A DNA stretch of 64,000 nt from Methanococcoides alaskense (GCF_031454185.1 NZ_JAVDQI010000010.1:26132-90131); one strand, 5' to 3'; numbered from the stretch's first letter, positions 40,188-50,074 are shown. Notes: generated by a model not told the origin, from the letters alone. Made by a program: numbers and translations.

Positions 40188-41600
40188 TTAACCTGTAATT
40201 TCCCTGAACTTATCACAGCAGTTGATGTCTATGCCGAGAAGTTTCTCGATGTTCATCTTAGCTGCAATACCCTTTGCACATCCTGGCACAGAGGTGATTA
40301 CACCGATATCGAGCTCTTCTCTGATCTCCCTCATGACAAACTCGTCAGAAAGATCAGCATTTGAAACACCGAGTTTCTTTGCAACGAAGTCCTTTGCTTC
40401 ACCGATCCTCATACTCTTGTCAAACTGCATCCTTGCAACAAGGTCACCAGCTGCCCTCATACCAGTCATACCGGAAGCCATGATGTGTGAGATTGGCATA
40501 CCCATTGGGTCACCAACACCGATCTATATCCCATCGACGCCTGCGATCTCGACCATTGCTTTGCTTGCCCTTGTGACAGCATCGATTGGCGGAGTCTCAA
40601 GCATTGGGATACCACCTACACCCATACCCATATCTGCGTGACATGGAATTGGTGATGCCTCAACAGCTGCCTTTGTGAATGTTACTGAACGACCAAGATT
40701 CCATGCGGATGTCCTGCTGGTATTGGTATTACATACAGGACCGAATATGTTTGCTCCTGCCTTTGCTACAAGTGGTGCCTGCTGGTGTGGCCACAGACCT
40801 GCAAGTACTGTACCATCGTACTCAAGCTCTCCGTGCATACCGAGAACAAGTTCTCCTGCCATACCTGCTTCAATGTAGATTCCCGGGAATTCTTTCCTGA
40901 GTGCTTCGATAGCATTAAGTGATGCATACATGTCACCGTCACCGGCTGCACCGATGGTATCGAAGTTGACACCGTCACTACCAACATGCTGGAGTTTTTG
41001 CATGATCCATGTCATGTCGCGGATACCGTGCTCTGCAGCATGGAAAATAGAATCCTGTGCTTCGGAGATCTTGAATGCTTTCATAAGATCACCAGGGTTC
41101 TCGAATGGACCATCAGGAGTGTAGTACAGACCCATGTTTGGCATTGCGCCATAGAGCATAGGAATGATCATGTTCTGCTGACAAACTTCCATTGTCTGGC
41201 ATTCATGTGAGATCACAGGTTTGACAGGCTTGTAGCTGTAGTCGATGTGACCAAGTTCCATTGTGTCTGCACCAAATGCACGCTCGTGGACCATTGAACC
41301 AACGAGTCTGCTTGCAGGAATACCTACACCACTGTTACCCTGGTCACCATCGATCCTGATAGCACCGATGTCGTGTGTTACCGGAACTTCAAGGCCTGGC
41401 TCCACACCAACGATCCTGCCGGGTGAAGTGATGATATCAAGCATATGATCCATTTCATTTTCAGACATTGCGGGGATTTCACCAAGGTCTGCTGCATCTG
41501 CACTACCTGCTTCGATGTCAGCTCTGATGTCTTCCTTTGTCATGAAGATCTTCTGACCGTCACCCATTCTTAAGAAATATTCTGTTGCCATATTATACAC
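40188..41600 (-). CDS. mtbB: Dimethylamine methyltransferase MtbB with pyrrolysine (UAG)
   Basis: It transfers a methyl group from dimethylamine to the corrinoid protein MtbC, the first step of methanogenesis from dimethylamine. The frame runs 470 codons if the in-frame TAG at 40524-40526 (residue 359) is read as pyrrolysine: ...EIAGVDGI-Pyl-IGVGDPMGMPISHIMASGMTG... Homology continues through the TAG without loss, and the position matches known MtbB. A reading that stops there would remove the active-site residue. It lies 9 bp after mtbC and must be co-translated with it. The pylTSBCD genes that it needs are not in the window. Confidence 0.95.
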
Positions 41601-41609
41601 CTCGATCGA

Positions 41610-42254
41610 TCAGAGAAGTAATTCTTTTGCTTTTGCTACAGCTTCACTTGCATTTTCTGCATAGCAGTCTGCGCCACATTTCTTTGCCCATGCATCAGTT
41701 GCTGGTGCGCCACCGACCATGACCTTTACCTTATCCCTGAGTCCATTCTCTTTGAGAAGTTCAATGACTTCTTTCTGGCCCTGAAGGGTTGTTGTCATAA
41801 GTGCGGAAAGACCGACCATATCTGCGTTGGTTTCCTTGATCTTGTCAATGAAGTTCTGTACAGGAACATCCCTGCCAATATCGTGGACTTCAAAGCCTGC
41901 TGCCTGAAGCATTGTTGATACGATTGCTTTACCAATGTCGTGAACGTCACCCTCAACGGTACCGTTTACAATAACACCGAGCTTAGAAGATGCGCCTTCG
42001 CTTCCACCAAGCTCGTCCTGAAGTAATTCAACACCAGCGGACATTGCGTCTGCTGCCATCATAACGTGTGGAAGGAAGAGTTTTCCTCTTTCGAAGAGTA
42101 CACCAACTTCATTCATACCTGCTGCGAGACCGTTGTCAATAAGTTCTACTGCTGGAGCCTTGCCTTTTGCTTTACCTACTGCAGCGATCACATCATCTTT
42201 CTTGCAACTTACTACCGCATCGGATAGTGTTTTAAATAATTCTTCGTTTGCCGT
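41610..42254 (-). CDS. mtbC: Dimethylamine corrinoid protein MtbC, apparent ACG start
   Basis: A 214-aa cobalamin-binding protein that accepts the methyl group from MtbB and passes it to MtbA. A helical N-terminal domain is followed by the B12 domain with the DVHDIGK motif (axial His at about residue 105), GRDVP and VGGAPATD. The strong ribosome binding site AAAGGAGGT (42261-42269) ends 7 nt before ACG (42252-42254), and the protein from there (TANEELFKTLSDAVVSCKK) has the normal length. An in-frame ATG at 42290 would put that site inside the gene and add 12 unusual residues. ACG is therefore the likely start, or an ATG mutated or misread. Confidence 0.92.
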   Translation of the reverse strand, partial: TANEELFKTLSDAVVSCKKDDVIAAVGKAKGKAPAVELIDNGLAAGMNEVGVLFERGKLFLPHVMMAADAMSAGVELLQDELGGSEGASSKLGVIVNGTVEGDVHDIGKAIVSTMLQAAGFEVHDIGRDVPVQNFIDKIKETNADMVGLSALMTTTLQGQKEVIELLKENGLRDKVKVMVGGAPATDAWAKKCGADCYAENASEAVAKAKELLL

Positions 42255-42442
42255 GTTACAACCTCCTTTACATCCATGTGGAAAAACCACATTGACGTGG
42301 CAGCAGGATATTACTCCGCACTACCATAGAATGAAAAACAAGTATGACATATAGCATAATGTGAGTTGTAAGTCCTACTGACATCGGAAATTGCAAAAGG
42401 CATTAGAAATGACCAGTGGCATTGGATATTCCAAAGGCTTTG

Positions 42443-42453
42443 GTATATATACT
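42443..42453. promoter_or_regulatory. TATA-like palindrome between mtbC and its regulator
   Basis: GTATATATAC reads the same on both strands and could serve the leftward mtbC operon and the rightward regulator gene. It would give mtbC an untranslated leader of about 160 nt, a length common for methanogen methyltransferase operons. No other clear signal is visible in 42291-42571. Confidence 0.4.
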
Positions 42454-42571
42454 GATAAAATATGCTTATTCTTGGTACGATCATGAAAAATGCAACTCCC
42501 TAAAGACCTATCTAGTATAGACAACCGAAAGGGTCATTACTATTGATACAGGATTTTATAGAAGATAACAG

Positions 42572-43360
42572 ATGAGATCGTCGCTAAGTGATACAATATG
42601 GCTTTCTGAAAAAAGAAAGAACCTTTTATTATTATTGGTTGAAGGTCCAAGGAACATCGACCAGATCAAGACATCACTTAATGTCACTTCAAAGGCCATG
42701 ATGCCACAGATAAAGATACTCAAAGAACAGGACATGATAGTCCAGAACGAACTTGATGATTATGAATTATCCGATGTCGGTCGCATTATAGTAAAGAACA
42801 TGTCCCCCCTGTTAAAGACACTTGGTGTTATTGAAGAGAACATGGAATACTGGGCAACCCGTAACCTTACATCCATCCCCAAATCCCTTTCATACCGCAT
42901 AGGGGAACTCGGGCAATGTATGTTGATAGAACCTGATCTTAATCACATGTTCGACCTGCCAATAGAATTTACCGAGAACATAATACGTTCAAATAATGTG
43001 AAAATGTTCATCTCCTACTTCCATCCCCTTTATCCCAGATTGTTCATAGACCTCCTTTCAAAAGAGATCGATTTTACACTTATATTTACAGAGTCGGTAT
43101 TCAATCGTATGAGAACAGACTGTTCAAAAGAATTAGAGCTTCTAACAGGATCAGGAAGTGCTGACCTGTACATTTGTGATGATTCCATTAAACTTACCAC
43201 AATAACGGTAACTGAAAGATTTACATATCTCTGTTTCTTCAACAAAGAAGGAATGTATGATCACAGAAAGATCATGAGCTTTGATGAAAGTGCCAGTAAA
43301 TGGGGAGAAGAGCTTTTCACTCACTATCAGAACCTTTCGAGAAGGATCACAGAGCTCTAA
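42572..43360 (+). CDS. Msr-like winged-helix regulator, divergent from mtbCB
   Basis: A 262-aa protein. The N-terminal ArsR-type winged helix (WLSEKRKNLLLLLVEGPRNIDQIKTSLNVTSKAMMPQIKILKEQDMIVQNELDDYELSDVGRIIV) is followed by a sensor domain of the FilR1/DUF1724 type (IEPDLNHMFDLPIEFTENIIRSNNVKMFISYFHPLYPRLF...). Proteins of this build (Msr) control methyltransferase genes in Methanosarcina. Divergent orientation from mtbC suggests it controls the dimethylamine operon. The Msr assignment comes from layout and context. Confidence 0.82.
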   Translation: MRSSLSDTIWLSEKRKNLLLLLVEGPRNIDQIKTSLNVTSKAMMPQIKILKEQDMIVQNELDDYELSDVGRIIVKNMSPLLKTLGVIEENMEYWATRNLTSIPKSLSYRIGELGQCMLIEPDLNHMFDLPIEFTENIIRSNNVKMFISYFHPLYPRLFIDLLSKEIDFTLIFTESVFNRMRTDCSKELELLTGSGSADLYICDDSIKLTTITVTERFTYLCFFNKEGMYDHRKIMSFDESASKWGEELFTHYQNLSRRITEL

Positions 43361-43379
43361 ACGCAAGGGAGTGAAACAA

Positions 43380-45887
43380 ATGGACTGGAAGAACACATCC
43401 CTTAAATCAAAGCTTATACTCTTCATCGTAGTCGGCGTTCTATTAGTATTGGTAACATCAACATCCGTAATTATTTCAACGGTCACATCACAGGAAGAGA
43501 CCCTCGCTTATGAGCAATCTATCGAAAAAGCAAGGGGATTCGCAAACTATTTTGATAGCGATATGCGCAAGAATCATGCCATTGGTCAGACCATTGCCAA
43601 TTCCATGAACGCTTATAATTCAGCGAACAGAGATGAAGTGAATGATATACTCAAGGAAGTGGCAGTACGCAACCCAAATCTTCTGGGAACATATGTATGC
43701 TATGAACCAAATGCCTTTGATGGCAATGACCAGCTTTTCATAAATGCAGAAGGACATGATGAGACCGGACGCTTCATACCATACTGGAACAGGATCAATG
43801 GAGACCTGACAATTGATCCATTATTGAACTATGAAGAATCAGATTATTACCAGTTACCAAAAATGACAAAGGTCGATCATATCATTGACCCCTATTTTTA
43901 CGAAGGTGTTTTCATAGTAAGTTATGTTACGCCTATTTTCAAAGATGATGAGTTTGTCGGCATAGGCGGGGTCGATGTATCCCTCACATACCTTGATGAA
44001 GTTGTCAGTGAAGTGAAGATATTCGACACCGGATATGCGTTCATGACCGGAAATACTGGCATCCTTATATCTCAACCTGAACAGAAGGACTGGATCGGTT
44101 ACAGAACACTTTATGATTTCGATGTCCCTGAGATCACCGCCATGGCAGATGAGATCAAAGTAGGCAACTGTGGATTTATCGATACGATCGACCCTACAAC
44201 AGGAAAGACCGTGGTAATGTTCTACGAACCTATCAAAACAGGGAATTTCTCTTTTGTTCTCGTAGTACCAAAGGATGAAATGCTTGCTGGCGTTACTGAA
44301 TTGCGTAACAACCTCATTGTGATATCCACAATATCGATTCTTTTCATGACAGGACTTGCGGCCATAATCGCCGGATTTGTCACAAGACCCATCAATGAGA
44401 TAGTTGCTGATTTTAAGGACCTGTCAGATGCCGCTGTGGTCGGAGAACTCCATGCCAGAGCTGATACCGACGTCGATATCGATTTCAAGAACATACCATT
44501 AGGTTTGAATGAGATCCTTGATGCATTTACACAACCTATGACAGAGACCATGAGGGTTACCAATGAACTGGCAAAGGGTGAACTCCAGACACGTGTGGCA
44601 ACTGACCTGAAAGGAGAGTTCAAACATATTGGAGATACCCTCGATAGTTTCGCAACAATGATCAATGCCATTATCGATGAATCGAACGCTGTTCTGACAG
44701 CATTCCAGAATGAGGATTTCACCCGTAAGATCAAACTAAAGGGAGAAGGGGATTTCAGGATACTTACAGACGGCATCGAGAAGACAAGAAAGTCCCTTTA
44801 CAGTGCGACCACCGAGCGGCAGAAAGCGGAAGAAGAGCTTATACGATATTCAAAGGAGCTTGAACAGTCCAACCAGATGAAAGAAGAGATGGAGAGGGTT
44901 GTTGAGAATAGTCCTATAATTGTTTTCAAGTGGAGAGCAGAGAAAGGATGGCCTATTGATTTCGTATCAAAGAACATTTCACAGTTCGGATATTCAACTG
45001 AGGATTTCGCATCCGGCAAAGTAACTTATGCAGATATCGTTTACCCACAGGACCTTCCAAGAGTTGAGGAACAGCTACAGAAAAAATGCGATGAGGGAGC
45101 AAATGAGTTTACCATTGAATATCGGATACTGACCAAATATGGCAAAATCGTTTGGGCCGATGAGAGGACCTTTATCCGCCGTGATGCAGAAGGAAATGTG
45201 GATTACCTACAAGGCATCATTGTAAATATAGATGAAAGGAAACGTGCAGAAGAGGCATTACTAAAGGTAGAGGAAATTCGCAAGAAAGAGATCCATCACC
45301 GTATCAAGAATAACCTGCAGGTGATATCAACGCTGTTGTACCTGGAATCAGATAAGTTCAAGGACAAAAAAGTAAGAGATGCTTTCAAGAACAGCCAGGA
45401 TAGGGTCAGGACAATGGCACTGGTCCATGAGAAGTTATATCAGTCAGAAGATATGGAAAGTATCGATTTTGCAGATTATACAAAGAATCTTATTACATAC
45501 CTTTCCCAGTCCTACGTAGTAGGTAACAGGAATATCGCCATCGAACTTGATGTCGCGGATGTTTTCCTTAACATGGATACTGCAGTTCCACTTGGAATTA
45601 TTATCAATGAGCTTGTTTCTAACTCACTTAAGTATGCATTTGAGGATAAGGACGAGAACGAGAAAGGTATCATATCCGTGGATATTGAGCACCGCGGAGA
45701 CGATTTTATGCTAACGGTCAGCGATAATGGCAGTGGCATACCAGATGATATAGATTTCAGAGATACCGAATCCCTTGGATTACAGCTTGTGACGAACCTT
45801 GTTGAGCAGATCGATGGAAACATTGAACTTAAAAAGGACAATGGAACAAAGTTCATAATTCAATTTACAGAAGAAAAATACAATTGA
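43380..45887 (+). CDS. Membrane histidine kinase: Cache-HAMP-PAS-HisKA_2
   Basis: An 835-aa sensor kinase. Membrane helix 1 is about residues 10-33 and helix 2 about 310-335, with a double Cache domain between them outside the cell (contains YYQLPKMTKVDHIIDPYFYEG, GGVDVSL). Then comes HAMP (TRPINEIVADF), a further HAMP-like linker with MTETMRVTNELAKGELQTRV, a PAS domain (about 510-630), the DHp helix EIHHRIKNNLQVISTLL with the phosphorylated His, and an HATPase domain (NELVSNSLKYAF, DNGSGIPDD, GLQLVTNLVEQ). GGGAG precedes the ATG at 43380. Cache domains sense small molecules. The response regulator follows at once. Confidence 0.93.
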   Translation: MDWKNTSLKSKLILFIVVGVLLVLVTSTSVIISTVTSQEETLAYEQSIEKARGFANYFDSDMRKNHAIGQTIANSMNAYNSANRDEVNDILKEVAVRNPNLLGTYVCYEPNAFDGNDQLFINAEGHDETGRFIPYWNRINGDLTIDPLLNYEESDYYQLPKMTKVDHIIDPYFYEGVFIVSYVTPIFKDDEFVGIGGVDVSLTYLDEVVSEVKIFDTGYAFMTGNTGILISQPEQKDWIGYRTLYDFDVPEITAMADEIKVGNCGFIDTIDPTTGKTVVMFYEPIKTGNFSFVLVVPKDEMLAGVTELRNNLIVISTISILFMTGLAAIIAGFVTRPINEIVADFKDLSDAAVVGELHARADTDVDIDFKNIPLGLNEILDAFTQPMTETMRVTNELAKGELQTRVATDLKGEFKHIGDTLDSFATMINAIIDESNAVLTAFQNEDFTRKIKLKGEGDFRILTDGIEKTRKSLYSATTERQKAEEELIRYSKELEQSNQMKEEMERVVENSPIIVFKWRAEKGWPIDFVSKNISQFGYSTEDFASGKVTYADIVYPQDLPRVEEQLQKKCDEGANEFTIEYRILTKYGKIVWADERTFIRRDAEGNVDYLQGIIVNIDERKRAEEALLKVEEIRKKEIHHRIKNNLQVISTLLYLESDKFKDKKVRDAFKNSQDRVRTMALVHEKLYQSEDMESIDFADYTKNLITYLSQSYVVGNRNIAIELDVADVFLNMDTAVPLGIIINELVSNSLKYAFEDKDENEKGIISVDIEHRGDDFMLTVSDNGSGIPDDIDFRDTESLGLQLVTNLVEQIDGNIELKKDNGTKFIIQFTEEKYN

Positions 45888-45897
45888 AAGAGGATAA

Positions 45898-46293
45898 ATG
45901 ATGAGCCAGACCAAGATACTGATAGTGGAAGACGAGAAGATCGTCGCATTAGGTATTAAGAAGATGCTTAAGAACCTTGGATACCTTGTCCCCAGTATCG
46001 CGTCGTCGGGAGAAGAGGCGATCAGTAAGGCGGAGATCACATTTCCAGACCTTATATTGATGGACATTATGCTAAAAGGTGATATGGATGGACTCGAAGC
46101 TGCAGACAAGATACGAAAAAGCTTCGATGTCCCAGTAGTTTTCCTCACTGCCTATTCGGATGATAAGATATTAGAGAGAGCTAAAAGAACAAAGCCTTAC
46201 GGATATATTATCAAGCCTTTTGAAGAGAACAGTCTTCATATGACCATTGAGCTTGCACTTCGCAATTACAGAGAAGAGAAAGAGCTTGAATAA
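45898..46293 (+). CDS. Response regulator receiver, partner of the Cache kinase
   Basis: A 131-aa receiver-only protein: ILIVEDEK, phosphorylated Asp in LILMDIMLKG, Thr in VFLTAYSD, Lys in YIIKPF. It starts 11 bp after the kinase stop. Two adjacent ATGs (45898 and 45901) can serve as start. No output domain, so the signal must pass to a further protein. Confidence 0.92.
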   Translation: MMSQTKILIVEDEKIVALGIKKMLKNLGYLVPSIASSGEEAISKAEITFPDLILMDIMLKGDMDGLEAADKIRKSFDVPVVFLTAYSDDKILERAKRTKPYGYIIKPFEENSLHMTIELALRNYREEKELE

Positions 46294-46355
46294 CCTTAAA
46301 GAGCCCGAGGCAAAAGCTGTTCTGCCTGATTATTAAAAATAAAAACTAAAAAAAG

Positions 46356-46378
46356 GGCATCACATCAAAGGTGATGCC
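46356..46378. terminator. Shared terminator hairpin between convergent genes
   Basis: A perfect 8-bp stem GGCATCAC/GTGATGCC with a 7-nt loop, between the rightward response regulator and leftward rps27ae. A-rich on its left and T-rich on its right, it can work for both directions. Confidence 0.7.
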
Positions 46379-46389
46379 ATTTATCAATA

Positions 46390-46539
46390 TTATTTCTTGA
46401 ACTCAGTGTATCCGCATTTGCCACAGGTAAGTCTGTCCTTGTGGTCTGCAAGATAGACACCATCACCACAGCGTGGGCAGAACTGCCTTAGCCTTTCAAT
46501 GGATTCGCCGTTTACTTTATAGTAGTCTTTGACAGCCAT
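46390..46539 (-). CDS. rps27ae: Ribosomal protein S27ae
   Basis: A 49-aa zinc-binding ribosomal protein ([12 protein letters not shown]...). The zinc ribbon is CPRC...CGKC. It is the normal size for archaeal S27ae. The start lies 2 bp after the rps24e stop. Last gene of the operon running from aIF2 gamma. Confidence 0.95.
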
Positions 46540-46541
46540 GT

Positions 46542-46850
46542 TTACTCACCTGCTTCTTCTACAACTTCTGCCTCAGGAAGTGCGTTCCTTTTGAGGACAT
46601 ATTCTTTCTCTACGACATTCATGCGAACTGCATCTTCGTAGATCTTTGCATAGCCATTTGCTGCAGACATACCGTAGCTGTTCTCGAACTTCTGAAGGAT
46701 GACAAGTTCAAGGGGTACGTTAAGCATTGCAGCCAGTTTGCCCCTGACATCGATCCTTGAAGGTGTGGAACCCTCGAATGTTGCATCGAACATCATTTCA
46801 CGCCTGTTGAGAAGCGCATTATTTTTGTCTTCAGTAATATTAATATCCAT
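46542..46850 (-). CDS. rps24e: Ribosomal protein S24e
   Basis: A 102-aa small-subunit protein: [43 protein letters not shown] then [19 protein letters not shown]. It is typical of archaeal S24e, with an acidic C-terminus. It overlaps the upstream dephospho-CoA kinase gene by 11 bp. Confidence 0.95.
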
Positions 46851-47421
46851 TTAATTTCCTCCGCACGTTGTATAACTGTTCTTTATGATCCTGTTTTTCA
46901 AGGATCTTATCAAATAGATCCTTAAGTTCTGCTTTTATGGATTCTGTAACCCTTACAAGCATCACACCTTTATCCGGTTGACCATAAAGGACCACCGAAT
47001 TCAAAGGTGCCATTAGTATCGCAGGCAAAGCTGCAAGATCTTCTTCGCCTTGTACGAAAATTCGAACATTTTTATCAGACAATATCGCATCGCTTATCAC
47101 ACCGATCAAATCCTCGGTTATTACCCCGGGGGGATTATCTACTGTTATCTCAGCGAATCCCTTATGTTTTGTTCCATACACGACCTGTGATGAAGCTGGT
47201 GCCCTTTTTGTCCTATCATCCACGATGAGAATATCTGGAATGATATTTGAATCTAGCAAGTGAAAAGTAGTAACATCTCCCACAGATATAAGTTTTGTGG
47301 GATTATCGAGATCATCTACAAGACTTCTGACAGCATCACCGCCAGTACCTGTGTACAAGACCCCGAAAGGTTTCCTTAAAAGAGGCCGAAGGCTTTCTGG
47401 TAAGGAAATATGTAAACCCAA
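46840..47421 (-). CDS. GTP-dependent dephospho-CoA kinase (DUF359)
   Basis: A 193-aa archaeal enzyme that phosphorylates dephospho-CoA with GTP, the last step of coenzyme A synthesis. Family motifs: GDVTTFHLLDSNIIPDILIVDDRTKR, NPPGVI and FVQGEEDLAALPAI (the conserved GEEDLL-type segment), and VLYGQPDKGVM. The location between Spt4 and S24e is the usual one in Euryarchaeota. Confidence 0.92.
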   Translation of the reverse strand: MGLHISLPESLRPLLRKPFGVLYTGTGGDAVRSLVDDLDNPTKLISVGDVTTFHLLDSNIIPDILIVDDRTKRAPASSQVVYGTKHKGFAEITVDNPPGVITEDLIGVISDAILSDKNVRIFVQGEEDLAALPAILMAPLNSVVLYGQPDKGVMLVRVTESIKAELKDLFDKILEKQDHKEQLYNVRRKLNGY

Positions 47422-47422
47422 C

Positions 47423-47608
47423 TTACCGCACCTTCAAAGCGTATTTATCGGCAACTTCAACGCCGATCATTTCTGCTATTATGGAACGTTGAGGATCAAC
47501 GATAATGACAAGTCCGCTCCAGTCATCACTCAAATTGCTTGAAGCGCAAACAGGACATGTCTGACCTGTAACGATCCTGTGACATTCACGGCATACCTGA
47601 TCTACCAT
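47423..47608 (-). CDS. spt4: Spt4, transcription elongation factor (RpoE'')
   Basis: A 61-aa zinc ribbon protein: CREC...CPVC, then WSGLVIIVDPQRSIIAEMIGV. It forms a complex with Spt5 and clamps RNA polymerase. It follows rpo7 by 16 bp and ends 1 bp before the CoA-kinase gene. Confidence 0.95.
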   Translation of the reverse strand: MVDQVCRECHRIVTGQTCPVCASSNLSDDWSGLVIIVDPQRSIIAEMIGVEVADKYALKVR

Positions 47609-47624
47609 TTAGAAACACCTCGGT

Positions 47625-48203
47625 TTATTCATCTTTATTTTTAGATTCATCGGCCTTAGGCTTGCGTGCGTCTTCAAGCCATTCGAACCTGCCCAGAGCA
47701 TGCTGACGCATTGTCAGGCCGATCTTACTGTCCCTTGGTTCTCTCTCATTGGTACTCACAGCAACGATACGGGCACGCACTTTGTCACCTTCTGAGAGAG
47801 TACGGTTTCCGACCTTGCTGATAAGCCTACCATTCTTACCATCGTAGGACATGAAATCATCAGTAATCTGGCTAACGTGTAAAAGACCATCCATAGCACC
47901 AATGCTGACAAAAGCACCGAATTCTACGGTCTCTACTACCAGACCTTCCATGACCTCCTGAAGTATTGGGACGAATACAATAGCATCAAAGGTCACATCG
48001 TAATAGACAGCACCGTCTCCTACAAGGATATGCCCTTCACCTATCTCTTCAATATCAGTGACAGCGACAATGGAGCCCAGCGCCTTATCGACCCTGCCCT
48101 CAAGCTTCTCCTTTAACGCATCCTTTACGCTAACTCCTACATCTTCGCCCAACAGACGGGGAGCTACACGGATCGTGTCCTTAAGTTTCATCCTTTTATA
48201 CAT
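47625..48203 (-). CDS. rpo7: RNA polymerase subunit Rpo7 (RpoE')
   Basis: A 192-aa subunit of the polymerase stalk. The N-terminal tip domain (MYKRMKLKDTIRVAPRLLGED) is followed by an S1/OB RNA-binding domain (VVETVEFGAFVSIGAMDGLLHVSQI). The basic/acidic C-terminus extends slightly beyond the core. It sits in the order aIF2 gamma, PIN, rpo7, spt4. Confidence 0.95.
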   Translation of the reverse strand: MYKRMKLKDTIRVAPRLLGEDVGVSVKDALKEKLEGRVDKALGSIVAVTDIEEIGEGHILVGDGAVYYDVTFDAIVFVPILQEVMEGLVVETVEFGAFVSIGAMDGLLHVSQITDDFMSYDGKNGRLISKVGNRTLSEGDKVRARIVAVSTNEREPRDSKIGLTMRQHALGRFEWLEDARKPKADESKNKDE

Positions 48204-48264
48204 ATCTCGATCTCCAATATGCCCTGCATTAATTTAAACTGTTACTAAAATTATAATATGATGG

Positions 48265-48630
48265 TCACATTATATCCAAACGGTTCTTCTGACGCAAACG
48301 CACAACGGTAACATTCGCATCATTAAGACGCTTTACCAGACCAACATCATTGGTCAGCACTGCTGCATCTGTATCAAGAGCAAGCTGGAGGATGATATCG
48401 TCCGCAATTCCTGCCCTTTCCACGAGAGTACATCGATCTGATAACGAAAGTCCAACCTTTGCTGCAGTTCGGTTCTCGCCCCTGTACTTCTTGACCAGTG
48501 CCTTGAGCTCATTGATGACCGCCTGGGGCGCAACGAAATCATCGTACCCGAGGCGCTCCAGTTCACCAAAGATGTCTACTTTGAACTGAACTGGTATCAT
48601 AAAACCGTTCGTATCGATTATAACCTTCAA
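48265..48630 (-). CDS. PIN-domain protein, Fcf1-like
   Basis: A 121-aa archaeal PIN domain. The acidic residues of the nuclease site are visible: IIDTNGFM (Asp 6), NELKALV (Glu), ADDIILQLAL (Asp) and LTNDVGL (Asp). Its position in the translation operon points to rRNA processing, as for Fcf1/Utp24 relatives, and not to a toxin. Its ATG overlaps the stop of aIF2 gamma by 4 bp. Confidence 0.85.
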   Translation of the reverse strand: MKVIIDTNGFMIPVQFKVDIFGELERLGYDDFVAPQAVINELKALVKKYRGENRTAAKVGLSLSDRCTLVERAGIADDIILQLALDTDAAVLTNDVGLVKRLNDANVTVVRLRQKNRLDIM

Positions 48631-49853
48631 TCTTTGATTACTCCAACACCAATAAGTCGCCAGCGTGAACCAATACGTCTGCTGATAGCTACCATGGAAC
48701 CGACCTCAGCACATACCGGGCGCTTTAACTTTGCCTCTGCGACATCCTCACGTGCACTAGTAACGATACCTACAGTAGTTGCAGTACCGACATTGAGCAT
48801 AAGAGGTTCACTGGTCTTGATCTTACCAATGGATTCCTCATCGGACACACCCACTACACGTTCAAGTAACTTCAGTTCAAGAGTGAACAAGTCACGTGTT
48901 GGCGGCAATGTACCAGGTACACCTGCAACCTGTCCCGTAAGGGAATCACTCTTTGTGATACTTGGGTCCAGACCGGTACCCAATGCAAGCAACCCACCAG
49001 GAGTTGCCTCATCGGCCTTTTCCTTCCCTGCAATTATAAGATTGACATTGGTGAAGATGGGCTCCCATCTAACAGCATTCTCGCTCTCGACCTTACGTCC
49101 TGGACGTATCTCAATATCATCACCTGCTTTTAGTGTACCTGCTGTAAGGGTTCCACCAATAACGCCACCTGCGATCTTATCAATAGGTGTTCCAGGTTTG
49201 TTGATATCGAAAGACCTTGCAATAAGCAAGTGTGCAGGCTTGTCAAGTTTCTGCACTGGAGTTGGGATCATTTCGTTCATCGCACCGATGAGAACATCGA
49301 TATTGATGTTCTGCTGTGCGGAGATCGGAACAATCGGTGCATCCTCTGCAACCGTTCCTTTAACGAATTCCTTGATCTGATGATAATGTTCAATGACCTT
49401 TTCCTTTGGAACAAGATCTATCTTGTTCTGCACGATCACGATATTCTTGATACCGATGATGTTCAGGGCCATAAGATGTTCCTTAGTCTGTGGCTGAGGA
49501 CATTCCTCGTTCGCAGCAATGACAAGAATAGCTCCATCCATGATAGCAGCTCCAGAGAGCATTGTTGCCATCAAGGTCTCGTGACCAGGAGAATCTACAA
49601 ATGACACGGTACGGACCTCTTCCGTTTTAGTCCCACAGTGCTCACAGGTCTTAGCAACGCTAAGGCCCTGAGGCTCCGGGCAGGTAGGACACTTCCGGAA
49701 AGTAGTATCTGCATACCCTAATCTAATAGATATACCACGCTTCATTTCTTCACTGTGCGTATCTGTCCATACACCGGACAGCGCGCTTACAAGCGTCGTT
49801 TTTCCATGATCGACATGACCTACCATACCAATATTAACACAAGGCTGACTCAA
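48627..49853 (-). CDS. eif2g: Translation initiation factor aIF2 gamma subunit
   Basis: A 408-aa GTPase that delivers initiator tRNA to the ribosome. G1 GHVDHGKTTL (11-20), G3 SFVDSPGHE, G4 VQNKIDLV, G5 PISAQQNINID. A zinc knuckle (CPTCPEPQGLSVAKTCEHCG) lies in the G domain as usual for aIF2 gamma, and two beta-barrel domains follow. First gene of the leftward information-processing operon. It starts at the only plausible ATG (49853). Confidence 0.96.
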   Translation of the reverse strand: MSQPCVNIGMVGHVDHGKTTLVSALSGVWTDTHSEEMKRGISIRLGYADTTFRKCPTCPEPQGLSVAKTCEHCGTKTEEVRTVSFVDSPGHETLMATMLSGAAIMDGAILVIAANEECPQPQTKEHLMALNIIGIKNIVIVQNKIDLVPKEKVIEHYHQIKEFVKGTVAEDAPIVPISAQQNINIDVLIGAMNEMIPTPVQKLDKPAHLLIARSFDINKPGTPIDKIAGGVIGGTLTAGTLKAGDDIEIRPGRKVESENAVRWEPIFTNVNLIIAGKEKADEATPGGLLALGTGLDPSITKSDSLTGQVAGVPGTLPPTRDLFTLELKLLERVVGVSDEESIGKIKTSEPLMLNVGTATTVGIVTSAREDVAEAKLKRPVCAEVGSMVAISRRIGSRWRLIGVGVIKD

Positions 49854-50074
49854 TTTTTGATTTCCCTCCCGATCGGGCTAAAATAAAAGTGTGATGTAAT
49901 ATAAGTATCTAGATTAAATGTAACTGCTTTAAAGTTTGTGATACCATGTCATTTCTAATATATAAGTGATTTCAACCATAATAATATCATACTATACTTA
50001 TTACTTATGTTATATCAAACAAAACATCAAAGCATAACAATAAAAAAGCACTTAAAAAAATAAAGGCGATAAGA

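Noticed and set aside
40188..40505. A separate 105-aa gene downstream of mtbB
   Set aside because: It is the C-terminal part of MtbB after the pyrrolysine UAG; the frame and homology continue through the codon.
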